A stretch of 64,000 bases of DNA from Nocardiopsis alba DSM 43377 (GTDB lineage Bacteria; Actinomycetota; Actinomycetes; Streptosporangiales; Streptosporangiaceae). The stretch is taken from the NCBI RefSeq assembly GCF_000341225.1, contig NZ_ANAC01000003.1, positions 178,464-242,463 on the forward strand, written 5' to 3'. Under the pieces are notes generated by a model. It saw only the letters and a list, made by a program, of their open reading frames with translations, made no database searches and was not told the DNA's origin. The first letter of the stretch is position 1, and each line of letters begins with the position of its first letter. Below are positions 1 through 8,512 of the stretch, one piece after another. The translations under genes were made by a program, and so were the position numbers.

Positions 1-1029
1 CGCCGTCACCAGCGGCACCGCGCGGAAGGGGTTGAACATGGTGGAGGGGGCACTGGCCTTCTGGATCAGCGCCGAGAAGAACTCGCGCTGACGCTGGATC
101 CGGTCCAGGTCGGCCCGGGGGGTGGCTCGTGTACGGACGTAGCCCAGAGCGGTGCCGCCGTCCATCTCCTGACAGCCCGCCTCGATGTCGAGACCGGCCT
201 TGGGGTCCTCCATGGGCTCCTCGGGGCACATCTCCACGCCGCCGACCGCGTCGACCAGGTCGACGAAGCCGCCCATGCCGATCTCCACGTAGTGGTCGAT
301 CCGCACGCCCGAGGCGCGCTCGAACGCCTCCACCAGGGGAGCGGGGCCGCCACAGATCTCCTCGCCCTCCTCGTCGGTGCCGCACACCGAGTCCGCGAAG
401 GCCGTGTTGATCTTGTTGTCGGCGTACCCGGGGATGGGCATCGGCACGTAGGAGTCGCGCGGCACGCTGACGATGGTGGGGTCACCGTCGCGGGGCATGT
501 ACAGGACCATGATCGTGTCGGTGCGACGTCCCTCGGCGCGACCGGTGGACAGCTCACGGATCTGGTCGTCGTCCAGCCCGTCACGACTGTCGGAGCCCAC
601 GATCATGTAGGTGGTGCCGCGGGCCCGGTCGGGACGGCCGTCGTAGTCCTGGAGCGCGTCCACGCGCTCCAGACGGGAGTTCGCCCACAGGTAGAACGAG
701 GTCGGCGCGACCAAGAGCACCACCAACAGGATGATCGCGGTGGTGCGGAACCGTCGTTTGCGCTGCTCCCTGGCCCTGCGCTTGATCCCGCGCCCGTCGT
801 ACTCGCGTCCCTCGGCGTGGGTACGACGCCGGGGCGGCCGGTGCGGGGGGACCCGGTCCGCCGGGGGGAGGCGGCGGGTCTCTCCCACCACGCGCTGCTC
901 GGACTCACGGGAGCGGTAGAGCCTCTCGAACTCGTCCGGCTTTCCCGGGTCGCCGGCGCGCCGGAACACGCCGCCTCTGTCGTGCTCGCCGGTCGAGCCG
1001 GGATCGTCCCGGTGTCGTCGGTCAGCCAT
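1..1029 (-). CDS. LytR-CpsA-Psr (LCP) family cell-wall ligase, C-terminus off the window edge
   Basis: 343 codons are visible from an ATG at 1029 and the frame runs off the left edge, so the C-terminus is missing. The N-terminal ~100 residues are basic and charged (cytoplasmic), followed by one membrane segment near 120-140 and an extracellular LCP catalytic domain. The visible LCP marks are the IVGSDSRDG start of the domain, the PRDSYVPIPG strand with its conserved Arg/Asp, the NKINTAF motif, and ALGYVRTR followed by DLDRIQRQREFF. Known LCP enzymes transfer wall teichoic acid, arabinogalactan or other lipid-linked glycopolymers to peptidoglycan. Which polymer is used here cannot be told from the sequence. 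The gene lies downstream of the galactokinase-like gene on the same strand, with a 142 bp gap that contains a hairpin. Confidence 0.9.
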   Translation of the reverse strand, partial: MADRRHRDDPGSTGEHDRGGVFRRAGDPGKPDEFERLYRSRESEQRVVGETRRLPPADRVPPHRPPRRRTHAEGREYDGRGIKRRAREQRKRRFRTTAIILLVVLLVAPTSFYLWANSRLERVDALQDYDGRPDRARGTTYMIVGSDSRDGLDDDQIRELSTGRAEGRRTDTIMVLYMPRDGDPTIVSVPRDSYVPMPIPGYADNKINTAFADSVCGTDEEGEEICGGPAPLVEAFERASGVRIDHYVEIGMGGFVDLVDAVGGVEMCPEEPMEDPKAGLDIEAGCQEMDGGTALGYVRTRATPRADLDRIQRQREFFSALIQKASAPSTMFNPFRAVPLVTA

Positions 1030-1117
1030 GGGTCTTCGCCTATCTGCTCGGCGCCGTATGCCGCTCGGTGTGTCCTTTGTCCCTTGTGATCGCTGACAGG
1101 GTAGTCCGGTTCGAATC

Positions 1118-1148
1118 GTTCGCCGCCGGCGGCCGTCGGCGAGCGAAC
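1118..1148 (-). terminator. Hairpin between the galactokinase-like and LCP genes
   Basis: GTTCGC (1118-1123) pairs with GCGAAC (1143-1148), and the stem continues inward through C-G and GCCG/CGGC pairs around one bulged base, giving about 11 bp. It sits just past the stop of the galactokinase-like gene and upstream of the LCP start, so termination or attenuation are both possible. No clear U-tract follows. Confidence 0.45.
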
Positions 1149-1171
1149 CGGGACCCGGGAGGGTCGGGGGA

Positions 1172-2293
1172 TCAGTCCACTCTGCGAGCGCCCTCGGAAG
1201 GCAGTGCGACCCGTACCCGCGGTTCGGGGCGACCCCGGACGCGGAAGGCCTCACGGATACCCGAGACGACGTTCTCCACCCGTTCGGACGGCACCAGGGC
1301 GTAGGAGGTTCCGGCCCAACCCGACATTCGGGCGCCGCGCGCGCCCGAACGCGCGGCCGACTCCACCGCGGTCTCCACCGCCGGCAGCGGCAGGTCGAAC
1401 CGGCGCAGGGACAGGTGCGAGGCGGACAGGATCGGTCCGACCTCCCCGAACCGTCCCTCGCGCAGCAGGCCGACCGCGGCGTTGAGCCGATGGGTCTCGG
1501 TGACCGCGAACTCCACACGGTCGCGCAGGGCCGGGTTCTGGATCCGGCGCAGCGCGGCGGGGAGGTCCTGAACGGCGCGCAGCGGGCCCAACGCCTCCTG
1601 GGCGCGGGCCAGTTCGGCGGCCCGGATCGGTCGGAGGTCCCGCCGGGGGAGCGCGCCGGTGTCCACCACCACCAGCCGCAGGTCGGAGCCCTCCAGATCG
1701 AAGGGGAACAGCGCGGTGCGGCCACCCCGCCGGTTCACCCGCACCAGATGGCCGGAGCGGGCCTCCAGGCCGACCTTCAACGCCACGGGAAGCCCGTCGG
1801 GCGGTGTGGTCCCGGCCAGGTCGGACAGGGCCAGGGCCACGGCGGCGCCCACCGCGACGGAGTGGCCGAGGGAGGAGTGTTCGGGCAGGTCGGAGCCGAG
1901 GACCACCCGCACGCCGTGATCGGCCTTCAGCAGGCCCGCGTCGCGCGCGGACGCCACCACCGACGCCACCTCGCGTACGGCCCGGTGCCGCTCGCTCAGC
2001 GGGCCGTTGACCGTCGCCACCCGGACCCCGGGGTCCTCGGCGGTGCCGACGGCGGCCGTCACGCCCCACGGAAGACAGACGTACAGGGCGGGCCCCTCGG
2101 AGGCGGCCGTGTGCTCGCCCATCAGCGCCAGACGCCCGGGAGCGTGCCACAGACCGGAAGGGGGCGTACCGAACCAGCGGGTGAACCCCGCGGTCAGGGC
2201 GGAGGGACCGGGGGAGGCCTCCGGCCACACCCCCACGGGGCGCGCGTGTCCCGCCCCCAGCACCGCCCGCAGCCGTGCCCCGGTGACGCCCAT
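1172..2293 (-). CDS. Galactokinase-like GHMP protein, degenerate active site
   Basis: 373 residues from the ATG at 2293, which has a GGAGG six bases upstream; an upstream in-frame extension to 2527 lacks a credible ribosome site. The layout is that of galactokinase: motif 1 (APGRLALMGEHTAASEG, residues 52-67), the glycine/serine phosphate loop region (LPEHSSLGHSVAVGAA, 136-151) and a C-terminal GARMSGWAGTSYALVP like the family's RMTGAGFGG. Key residues differ. The family EHTDY becomes EHTAA, losing the sugar-binding Asp. The GLSSSAA loop is altered. The catalytic CGxMDQ segment appears replaced by RSGHLVRVNRRGG, so no catalytic Asp can be placed. Family membership is clear; activity as galactokinase is doubtful. 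It may act on another substrate or be a regulatory relic. Confidence 0.75.
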   Translation of the reverse strand: MGVTGARLRAVLGAGHARPVGVWPEASPGPSALTAGFTRWFGTPPSGLWHAPGRLALMGEHTAASEGPALYVCLPWGVTAAVGTAEDPGVRVATVNGPLSERHRAVREVASVVASARDAGLLKADHGVRVVLGSDLPEHSSLGHSVAVGAAVALALSDLAGTTPPDGLPVALKVGLEARSGHLVRVNRRGGRTALFPFDLEGSDLRLVVVDTGALPRRDLRPIRAAELARAQEALGPLRAVQDLPAALRRIQNPALRDRVEFAVTETHRLNAAVGLLREGRFGEVGPILSASHLSLRRFDLPLPAVETAVESAARSGARGARMSGWAGTSYALVPSERVENVVSGIREAFRVRGRPEPRVRVALPSEGARRVD

Positions 2294-2501
2294 GTTCAGC
2301 CCTCCGCCGTCGGTCTCTCGCCACTCTTCAGTCTGCCGTGGGTTCGGGAGTGTCCGGGCGTGGGGTTTTCTCCGGAGCGCACCGACGGGTCTAGGTTGAT
2401 CCCGAACTGTGGCTTCCGGCGCCTCCACCGGTACACGGCCTCCCACCTCGCCGCGGGGGCGTGGGAGGTCGGGGAGCCGAACCAACACAGCCTGGAGGAA
2501 C

Positions 2502-3614
2502 ATGCCCACGATCCTGGAGCGGGCCAAGGGGACGGCCGCGCGCTACCGGCACCTGGTGATGGACGGTCACTGGGAGCTGCGGCGGCGCCACGCGTGGGCG
2601 GATCACCTGGTGCGGGCGTACGGTCGCTATTCCGACCGGGGCGGCAGCCAGTTGGCGGGGGCGGTCACCTATTTCGCGTTCCTGTCCTTCTTTCCCCTGT
2701 TGGCGTTGGCCTTCGCCGTGGTCGGCTATCTGGCGTCGCTCCAGGTGGAGCTCTCCACGTACCTGGAGAAGGCGCTGGACGACGTCCTCCCCGGGCTGTC
2801 GCAACAGTTGCCGATGGACCAGATCGCCGAGGCGCGTGTGGGCGCCGGGGTGATCGGCGCCCTGGGTCTCCTCTACGCGGGTCTGAACTCGATCTGGTCG
2901 CTGCGGGAGGCCCTGCACACGATCTGGTTGAGGAAGCCCGGCCAGGGGCCGAACTTCCTGGTGCGCAAGCTGCTCGACCTGGTGGTCATGTTGGGGCTCG
3001 GGGCGGCGCTGGTGTTCACGGTGGCCTTCACCGGTTTCGCGCAGAGCTCCACGATGTTCGTGCTCTCACTGGTCGGGTTGGACGGCTCCCTGCCGGCCGG
3101 CCTGGCGTTGCGCGCTCTGGGCCTGGTCATCGCGATCGGTGTGAACATGTGCCTGTTCGTGCTGATCTTCTCCCTGCTCTCGGGGGAGGGGAGGCCGACG
3201 CCGGTGATGTGGCGGGGCGCGCTGTTGGGCGCGGTCGCGTTCGAGGTGCTCAAGAACCTGGCGACGACGTTGCTGGCGAGCACGCTGGGCAACCCGATCT
3301 ACGCCTCCTTCGCGGTCCTGGTCGGGCTGTTGGTCTGGATCAACCTGGTGATGCGCGTGGTCATGTTCAGCGCCGCCTGGACGGCGACGGGCCTGACGCT
3401 TCCGCCGCCCTACACGGGTTCGCTGCCGTTGCCGGAGGAGAGCGGGGTGGACTGGCGGCGTCCGATCACGGTGCTACGGCCTTCGGAGCGGGACCTGGCC
3501 GAACGACGATGGGCCCAGAAGACCCTCGCCCTGTTGTTGTCGCTGGTGGCGGCGGTGATCGCTGCCCTGGGTGCCGCTTCCGCACTCGGTCGCGAGGCCT
3601 TCCGGCGGGATTAG
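2502..3614 (+). CDS. YihY/virulence factor BrkB family membrane protein
   Basis: 370 residues from the ATG at 2502, placed directly after GGAGGAAC; an in-frame extension to 2409 has no ribosome site. Residues 1-55 are cytoplasmic. The AGAVTYFAFLSFFPLLALAF opening is diagnostic of the YihY/BrkB (once annotated RNase BN) family. About six membrane helices follow, with the conserved WSLREALHTIW and NPIYASFAVLVGLLVWINL segments. The C-terminal tail is short and basic. The molecular function of the family is not established, and the old ribonuclease annotation belongs to a different gene. It is flanked by a divergently oriented gene on the left and a hairpin terminator at 3616-3639, so it is probably a single-gene unit. 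Confidence 0.9.
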   Translation: MPTILERAKGTAARYRHLVMDGHWELRRRHAWADHLVRAYGRYSDRGGSQLAGAVTYFAFLSFFPLLALAFAVVGYLASLQVELSTYLEKALDDVLPGLSQQLPMDQIAEARVGAGVIGALGLLYAGLNSIWSLREALHTIWLRKPGQGPNFLVRKLLDLVVMLGLGAALVFTVAFTGFAQSSTMFVLSLVGLDGSLPAGLALRALGLVIAIGVNMCLFVLIFSLLSGEGRPTPVMWRGALLGAVAFEVLKNLATTLLASTLGNPIYASFAVLVGLLVWINLVMRVVMFSAAWTATGLTLPPPYTGSLPLPEESGVDWRRPITVLRPSERDLAERRWAQKTLALLLSLVAAVIAALGAASALGREAFRRD

Positions 3615-3615
3615 G

Positions 3616-3639
3616 GGAAATTGCCGGAGGGGCAATTCC
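3616..3639 (+). terminator. Terminator after the YihY/BrkB gene
   Basis: AATTGCC (3619-3625) and GGCAATT (3631-3637) form a stem around a five-base GGAGG loop, extended by GG/CC outside one bulged A. It is followed by the T-rich stretch TTCGTTTATT, which is unusual for this GC-rich window and fits intrinsic termination. Confidence 0.7.
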
Positions 3640-3772
3640 TTCGTTTATTGGGTGTCTCCTCCGTATGCGCGACGTGTACGGCGGGTAGTCCTCTCCTGTC
3701 CCGGTTGACCGGTTCTCCGGGGCTTGCCGTGCTGCGCCGACCGAACGGTCGTCCACACCTTGCGGAGGGCAG

Positions 3773-4945
3773 ATGGGAATCGCATTCAAGTCGTCCGAGC
3801 GCGCGACGTTAGGAGTCGAGTGGGAACTCCAACTCGTCGATCGGAACAGCCGTCACCTGCGGCAGGAGGCGGCACAACTCCTCGCGGATCTCCCGGACCT
3901 GAGTGGCGACGCGGCGGTCCCCCCGCTGCGCCACGAACTGATGCAGTCCCAGGTCGAGGTGGTGACGGGGATCTGCGAGACGGTGGACGAGGCCAAGCGC
4001 GATCTCGAACGCAGCGTCACTCGGATGCGGGAGGTGCTCGAACCTCGGGGAACCGTCCTGACCTGCACGGGGACCCATCCGATCGATCACTGGCGGGATC
4101 AGACCCTCAGCCCCGGCGAGCGCTACGGGGAACTGGTCGAGCAGATGCAGTGGCTCGCCCGGCGAATCCTGACCTGCGGGGTCCACGTCCACGTCGGAGT
4201 GCGGGATCGGGAGAAGGCCATTCCGATCGTGAACGCGCTCGCGAAGTATATACCTCATTTTCTTGCTTTGAGTGCTTCGTCCCCTTTTTGGAGCGGTCAT
4301 GACACCGGTCTCGCCTCCGCGCGATCCATTGTCTTCGGTGCCCTCCCCACCTCCGGCCCACCTCCGAACCTGTCCGGGTGGCCCGCTTTCGAGGAATACC
4401 TCGAAACCCTTCTGAAGGCGGGTACCATCGCCTCTATCAAGGAAGTGTGGTGGGACGTCCGTCCGCACCCTGATTTCGGCACCATCGAGATCCGGATGTT
4501 CGACGGGATTCCCACCTTGCGCGAGGTGGGAATGGCCGCCGCTCTCTCCCAGAGCCTGGTGGAGCTGTTCGATCACCAGCTCGACCGCGGGTACAGCTTG
4601 CCCAGCCCGCCGTCCTGGGTGGTGAAGGACAACAAGTGGCGGGCCACCCGCTACGGACTCGACGCTCGTGTCATCACGGATTCGCACGGCACCACCGTTC
4701 CGATCCGTGACGATCTCTACGAGTTGGTCCGCGAGCTGACACCGGTCGCCGCCCGCCTGGGCTGCGCGGAGGACCTGGACCTGATCTCCGAGATCCTGGA
4801 CAAGGGCGCCTCCTACGAACGCCAACGGGCGGTCGTGGCCCAGGGAGGCTCGCTCCAGGACGTCGTGGACATGCTCTCCGCCGAGTTCGTCGGGGACCTC
4901 ACCCGCGCCACGGTCGGCGTCGGCGACGGAGCCGGTGTGCGATAA
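3773..4945 (+). CDS. GCS2-family carboxylate-amine ligase (YbdK-like)
   Basis: 390 residues from the ATG at 3773, after GGAGGGCAG. The N-terminus (TLGVEWELQLVD), the HELMQSQVEVVTGIC segment, TCGVHVHVGV and the C-terminal FGTIEIRMFDGIPT are conserved marks of the glutamate-cysteine ligase family 2 fold, which forms an amide between a carboxylate and an amine using ATP. Actinobacteria make mycothiol rather than glutathione, so true gamma-glutamylcysteine synthesis is not assured. A role in ergothioneine-type gamma-glutamylcysteine supply or another ligation is equally possible. A stretch near 4246-4310 is markedly AT-richer than the rest of the gene while the reading frame stays intact. The next gene follows after 30 bp, so the two may be cotranscribed. 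Confidence 0.85.
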   Translation: MGIAFKSSERATLGVEWELQLVDRNSRHLRQEAAQLLADLPDLSGDAAVPPLRHELMQSQVEVVTGICETVDEAKRDLERSVTRMREVLEPRGTVLTCTGTHPIDHWRDQTLSPGERYGELVEQMQWLARRILTCGVHVHVGVRDREKAIPIVNALAKYIPHFLALSASSPFWSGHDTGLASARSIVFGALPTSGPPPNLSGWPAFEEYLETLLKAGTIASIKEVWWDVRPHPDFGTIEIRMFDGIPTLREVGMAAALSQSLVELFDHQLDRGYSLPSPPSWVVKDNKWRATRYGLDARVITDSHGTTVPIRDDLYELVRELTPVAARLGCAEDLDLISEILDKGASYERQRAVVAQGGSLQDVVDMLSAEFVGDLTRATVGVGDGAGVR

Positions 4946-4975
4946 CGACGCGAAGTTTATAGAGGGGACCCTCCA

Positions 4976-6211
4976 ATGCGGGGACATGACCTGCCGGAAC
5001 AGTTGACCGCTTTTCTGGCGCGGCATGAACGGGAGCTCACGGGCTTCCGCCGGGACCTGCACATGCACCCGGAGCTCGCCTTCGCCGAGCACCGCACCAC
5101 CGGCCGGCTGGCCGAGCGTCTGCGCGCGGTCGGACTCGAACCCCGGGTGCTCCCCCAGGGCACGGGTCTGATCTGTGACGTGGGTGAGGGTCCGGGTCCC
5201 CTGGTCGCCCTGCGCGCCGACATCGACGCGCTCCCCCTCACCGACGAGAAGGACGTCCCCTACCGTTCGACCGTCCCGGGCGCGGCGCACGCCTGCGGAC
5301 ACGACGTGCACACCACGGTCCTGCTGGCGACGGGGATGTTCCTCGCCCGGCAGGCCCGTGAGGGTGCGCTCCCCGGCCGGGTCCGGCTGCTGTTCCAGCC
5401 GGCCGAGGAGCTTCCGGGCGGCGCGGTGGAGGTGATCAACGCCGGCGGCATGGAGGACGTGGAACGCGTCTTCGCACTGCACTGCGATCCCCGACTGATG
5501 GTCGGCAGGGTGGGGCTGCGCACCGGTGGGATCACCGCCGCCTGCGACCAGATCATGGTCCGTCTGTCCGGGCCCGGCGGGCACACGGCCCGCCCCCACC
5601 TGACCTCCGACCTGGTCTACGCGCTGGGCAAGATCGTGACCGAACTGCCCGCCGCGCTCTCCCGCCGGGTCGACCCCAGGGCCGGCTTCAGCCTGGTCTG
5701 GGGGAGGATCAGCGCCGGTTCGGCCCCCAACGTCATCCCCGACGACGCGGTGGCCGAGGGCACCGTGCGCTGCCTGGACGACGAGGCCTGGCACCGGGCC
5801 CCCGACATCCTCAAGGGGATGGTGGAGTCGGTCGTCGGAGCCTACGGAGCCGAGGCCGAGGTGACCTACCGTCGTGGCGTTCCCCCGACCATCAACGAGG
5901 CGACCAGCGTCGACATCATGCGCGACGCGGTCACCCTCGCCCTGGGCGCCGACGCGGTCTCGCCCACCCCGCAGAGCCTGGGCGGTGAGGACTTCGCCTG
6001 GTACCTGGAGCACGCGCCCGGCGCGTTGGCCCGGCTGGGCACGCATTCCCCGGACTGGGACGGGCCCATGCTCGACCTGCACCGGGGCACCTTCGACGTG
6101 GACGAGAGGGCGATCGGCGTGGGGGCCCGCTTCATGGTGACCACCGCCCTGACCGCCCTGTGGGACATCTCCCGCCAGGGGGAGACCACGGATCGTGAGG
6201 CGATGGCCTGA
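4976..6211 (+). CDS. M20-family amidohydrolase (N-acyl-amino-acid / hippurate hydrolase type)
   Basis: 411 residues. The metal site of the M20D group is intact: HPELAF (31-36), ADIDALP (81-87), ACGHDVH (106-112, metal Cys/His) and LLFQPAEELPGGA (138-150, catalytic Glu pair). The lid-domain GPGGHTARPH and the late LGGEDFAWYL with its metal ligands are also present. Such enzymes remove acyl groups from amino acids or small amides in the cytoplasm. The true substrate cannot be read from the sequence. In M. tuberculosis the amiA1/amiB1 homologues lie next to purine-salvage genes, and here adenosine deaminase likewise follows about 100 bp downstream, so this is a conserved neighbourhood rather than proof of linked function. 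Confidence 0.88.
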   Translation: MRGHDLPEQLTAFLARHERELTGFRRDLHMHPELAFAEHRTTGRLAERLRAVGLEPRVLPQGTGLICDVGEGPGPLVALRADIDALPLTDEKDVPYRSTVPGAAHACGHDVHTTVLLATGMFLARQAREGALPGRVRLLFQPAEELPGGAVEVINAGGMEDVERVFALHCDPRLMVGRVGLRTGGITAACDQIMVRLSGPGGHTARPHLTSDLVYALGKIVTELPAALSRRVDPRAGFSLVWGRISAGSAPNVIPDDAVAEGTVRCLDDEAWHRAPDILKGMVESVVGAYGAEAEVTYRRGVPPTINEATSVDIMRDAVTLALGADAVSPTPQSLGGEDFAWYLEHAPGALARLGTHSPDWDGPMLDLHRGTFDVDERAIGVGARFMVTTALTALWDISRQGETTDREAMA

Positions 6212-6310
6212 CCGGCCCCCTCCACGACCCGACAGGCGCCTCCATCGGTTTCCCGGTGCCCTCGTTGCGCCGTGTCGGGGCCGCTCATGCGCCGATGGCA
6301 TCCTGAGTGG

Positions 6311-7408
6311 ATGAACCAGCCACTCACTGTCGAACAGATCCGGCGAGCGCCCAAGGTGCTCCTCCACGACCACCTCGACGGCGGCCTCCGCCCGTCCACG
6401 GTCGTCGAACTGGCCCGAGAGGTGGGCTACACCGGCCTGCCCACCTATGACCCGGAGGAACTGGGTCGTTGGTTCCGGGACGCCTCCGACTCCGGTTCCC
6501 TGGAGCGCTACCTGGAGACCTTCGCCCACACCACGGCGGTCATGCAGACCCGTGAGGCCCTGGTCAGGGTGGCCGCCGAGGCGGCGGAGGACCTGGCCGC
6601 CGACGGTGTGGTCTACGCCGAACAGCGTTACGCGCCCGAGCAACACCTGGAGGGCGGACTCACCCTGGAGGAGGTCGTCGAGGCCGTCCAGGAGGGGCTC
6701 GAGCTGGGGGAGAAGCGGGCCGCCGACGCCGGTCGGAGCATCCGTACCGGACAGCTCGTGACGGCGATGCGTCACGCGGCGCGCTCCTCCGAGATCGCCG
6801 AGCTGGCGGTGCGCTACCGCGACGCCGGGGTGTCCGGCTTCGACATCGCGGGCGCCGAGGCGGGCAACCCGCCCACCCGTCACCTGGACGCCTTCGAGTA
6901 CCTGAGGCGGGAGAACTTCCACTTCACCATCCACGCCGGTGAGGCGTTCGGTCTGCCCTCCATCTGGGAGGCCCTTCAGTGGTGCGGCTGCGACCGTCTG
7001 GGGCACGGTGTGCGCATCATCGACGACATCACCACCGACGGGAACGGCGCGCCCGAGCTGGGCCGTCTCGCCCAGTACGTGCGCGACAAGCGCGTGCCCC
7101 TGGAGATGTGCCCCAGCTCCAACGTGCAGACCGGGGCCGCGGAGTCCATCGCCGAGCACCCGATCTCCCTCCTGCGCGACCTGCGCTTCCGGGTCACGGT
7201 CAACACCGACAACCGGCTTCAGAGCGGGGTGAGTCTGTCCGAGGAGTTCGCCAAGTTGAGCGAGGCCTTCGGCTACGACTGGGACGACCTCCAGTGGTTC
7301 ACGGTCAACGCGATGAAGTCGGCCTTCCTGCCCTTCGACGAGCGTCTCGCGCTGATCAACGGGATCATCAAGCCCGGGTTCGCGCAGCTGAAGTGGGCGA
7401 CGAGCTGA
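6311..7408 (+). CDS. add: Adenosine deaminase
   Basis: 365 residues from the ATG at 6311 (CCTGAGTGG precedes it); the in-frame extension to 6272 is not needed. It hydrolyses (deoxy)adenosine to (deoxy)inosine, feeding the purine nucleoside phosphorylase encoded at 8513-9337. The zinc site is complete: HDHLDG (19-24), the later HAGE with the catalytic Glu, the LGHGVRI histidine, and NTDNRLQSG near the C-terminus, the actinobacterial form of the terminal metal Asp motif. The length is usual for the family. The stop codon TGA at 7406-7408 overlaps the ATG of the next gene by one base, so translation of the two is probably coupled. Confidence 0.96.
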   Translation: MNQPLTVEQIRRAPKVLLHDHLDGGLRPSTVVELAREVGYTGLPTYDPEELGRWFRDASDSGSLERYLETFAHTTAVMQTREALVRVAAEAAEDLAADGVVYAEQRYAPEQHLEGGLTLEEVVEAVQEGLELGEKRAADAGRSIRTGQLVTAMRHAARSSEIAELAVRYRDAGVSGFDIAGAEAGNPPTRHLDAFEYLRRENFHFTIHAGEAFGLPSIWEALQWCGCDRLGHGVRIIDDITTDGNGAPELGRLAQYVRDKRVPLEMCPSSNVQTGAAESIAEHPISLLRDLRFRVTVNTDNRLQSGVSLSEEFAKLSEAFGYDWDDLQWFTVNAMKSAFLPFDERLALINGIIKPGFAQLKWATS

Positions 7409-8055
7409 TGACCGCCGATGACAGAGGGGGGTCCGCCCGGGGGACCACCCACGCCTCGACCTCCTCCCGGGTGATGGCGGTCGCGTGGATCGTCATCGCG
7501 GTCCTGTTGCTGCTGGACCTGGTGCTGCGCGGGACGGATCGCACCGCCTGGATCGCCGGGTCGGTGCTGGTCCTGAGCGTCGCCGCCGTGTACCTGGCCT
7601 GGCTGCGTCCCCGCGTGATCTCCACTCCGCGCGGCATCCGGATGGTCAACCCCCTGCGCGAGACCTTCGTGCCGTGGGCCGCCGTGGTGTGGGTGGACGT
7701 GGTGGACGTGGTGCGGGTGCACACCCCGCAGGGGACCTTCCGTTCCTGGCCGCTGAGGGAGACCAAGCGGGCCAAGGTCCGGGAGAACCTGCGTCGGGAC
7801 TCCGGATACGTGGACCCCGACGACAACGACGATCCGACCACGATGCGTCCGATGGAGCTGGTCGCCCGTGAGCTGAGGCGGGACGCCGAGCGGTACAAGA
7901 CGCGTCCGCTGAGCGGTCCGATCAAGGAGATCGACGAGGCGGGTCCGGCCGCGCTGGGTGCCGAGGAGCGGCCCCAGACGATGGTGCCGTTGGAGGTCAT
8001 CGTCGTCTCCGTGGCGGCCGTGGTGCAGCTCGTCGCGGTGCTGCTGCTGACCTGA
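7408..8055 (+). CDS. PH-domain-like membrane protein
   Basis: 215 residues. The start ATG at 7408 overlaps the adenosine deaminase stop (TGATG). Two membrane helices lie in the first ~68 residues (around 23-42 and 46-65). They are followed by a beta-rich bacterial PH-like domain (PRVISTPRGIRMVNPLRETFVPWAAVV) and a charged middle (DPDDNDDPTT, then RRDAERYKTR). A third helix lies at the extreme C-terminus. Such proteins are common in actinobacteria with no assigned biochemical role. The one-base overlap suggests cotranslation with add but not necessarily a shared function. A structured terminator follows at 8086-8119. Confidence 0.8.
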   Translation: MTADDRGGSARGTTHASTSSRVMAVAWIVIAVLLLLDLVLRGTDRTAWIAGSVLVLSVAAVYLAWLRPRVISTPRGIRMVNPLRETFVPWAAVVWVDVVDVVRVHTPQGTFRSWPLRETKRAKVRENLRRDSGYVDPDDNDDPTTMRPMELVARELRRDAERYKTRPLSGPIKEIDEAGPAALGAEERPQTMVPLEVIVVSVAAVVQLVAVLLLT

Positions 8056-8085
8056 GCCTCCTCCTCGAGGGTTCTCCCCCCTCTC

Positions 8086-8119
8086 GGACCCGGCCCCGTG
8101 AACACGGGCGACCGGGTCC
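8086..8119 (+). terminator. Terminator after the add / PH-protein operon
   Basis: The outer stem is GGACCCGG (8086-8093) with CCGGGTCC (8112-8119), enclosing an inner CCCGTG/CACGGG hairpin. It is followed by TTCTCGTTT. Confidence 0.75.
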
Positions 8120-8139
8120 TTCTCGTTTCCGAGCCGGGG

Positions 8140-8182
8140 TTGACGCGCACCCCGGGCTTCTGGTTAGGTTAGGCATGCCTAA
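8140..8182 (+). promoter_or_regulatory. Iron box (DmdR/IdeR operator) overlapping a candidate promoter
   Basis: TTAGGTTAGGCATGCCTAA at 8164-8182 matches 16 of 19 positions of the actinobacterial DtxR/IdeR/DmdR consensus. Its inner 14 bases (8169-8182) are a perfect palindrome. A TTGACG hexamer at 8140-8145 lies 19 bases before TAGGTT (8165-8170), so the operator would cover the -10 region of a rightward promoter and repress it when iron is plentiful. No recognisable gene lies downstream on this strand before the convergent PNP gene. Confidence 0.75.
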
Positions 8183-8492
8183 GGGAGAGTGTTCCGGGTG
8201 GGCGGGCTTCGCGCGGATGGCCACCCACCCGGATCCCTCTCGAAGGCACGCGCGCGGTTCAACCGAATAACGGGAAGAAAAGGTGTCGTACGTCGCGAGT
8301 CCAACGGGATCTGCGGGGATTCCGCGTGACGGGCGCACCGGGGAAAGCACCGCCCTCGATCGGAACCACGGTCGGTACCGTCCATCCCAAGGCCTCGGGA
8401 TGTACGCTCGCCACGCCGGTACCGGCCACGTCGTTCCGGTCGAGGGTGCCCCATCCTTCCGACACAGGTGAGGGCCCGGTGGACACCGGGCC
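8177..8492 (+). ncRNA. Candidate iron-regulated small RNA (or tiny-ORF transcript)
   Basis: This is inferred, not recognised. The iron-box promoter would start near 8177. The transcript could end at the hairpin 8473-8492, giving about 315 nt. Near its 5' end a 10 bp stem (8193-8202 with 8224-8233) is perfectly paired. One weak open frame exists, GTG 8283 to 8471 (62 codons), preceded by GGGAAGAAAAG; its product resembles nothing I know. It lies between two convergent genes, so no annotated gene explains the promoter. An RNA that, like RyhB or MrsI, lowers iron-protein expression is one idea. Nearby chromosomal iron-using genes (sdhB, ferredoxin) would be natural but unproven targets. Confidence 0.35.
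8473..8492 (-). terminator. Bidirectional terminator at the PNP 3' end
   Basis: GGCCCGGT (8473-8480) and ACCGGGCC (8485-8492) pair around a four-base loop. The hairpin lies 20 bp beyond the PNP stop and could also end any rightward transcript from the iron-box promoter. Confidence 0.65.
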
Positions 8493-8512
8493 TTCGTCAC
8501 GTCCTCGTGGTC

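Noticed and set aside
2409..2501. N-terminal extension of the YihY/BrkB protein
   Set aside because: There is no ribosome site at 2409, composition is unlike a signal or family N-terminus, and GGAGGAAC directly precedes ATG 2502.
3809..7159. A 1116-codon open frame on the minus strand
   Set aside because: It lies antisense to three genes with complete catalytic motifs (GCS2, M20, add). Its open state is a by-product of GC-rich third positions, and its translation is low-complexity Gly/Val/His/Arg-rich without any domain.
8283..8471. A 62-codon frame downstream of the iron box as a definite gene
   Set aside because: The ribosome site is weak and the product is unlike any protein I know. Kept only as an alternative reading of the candidate RNA.
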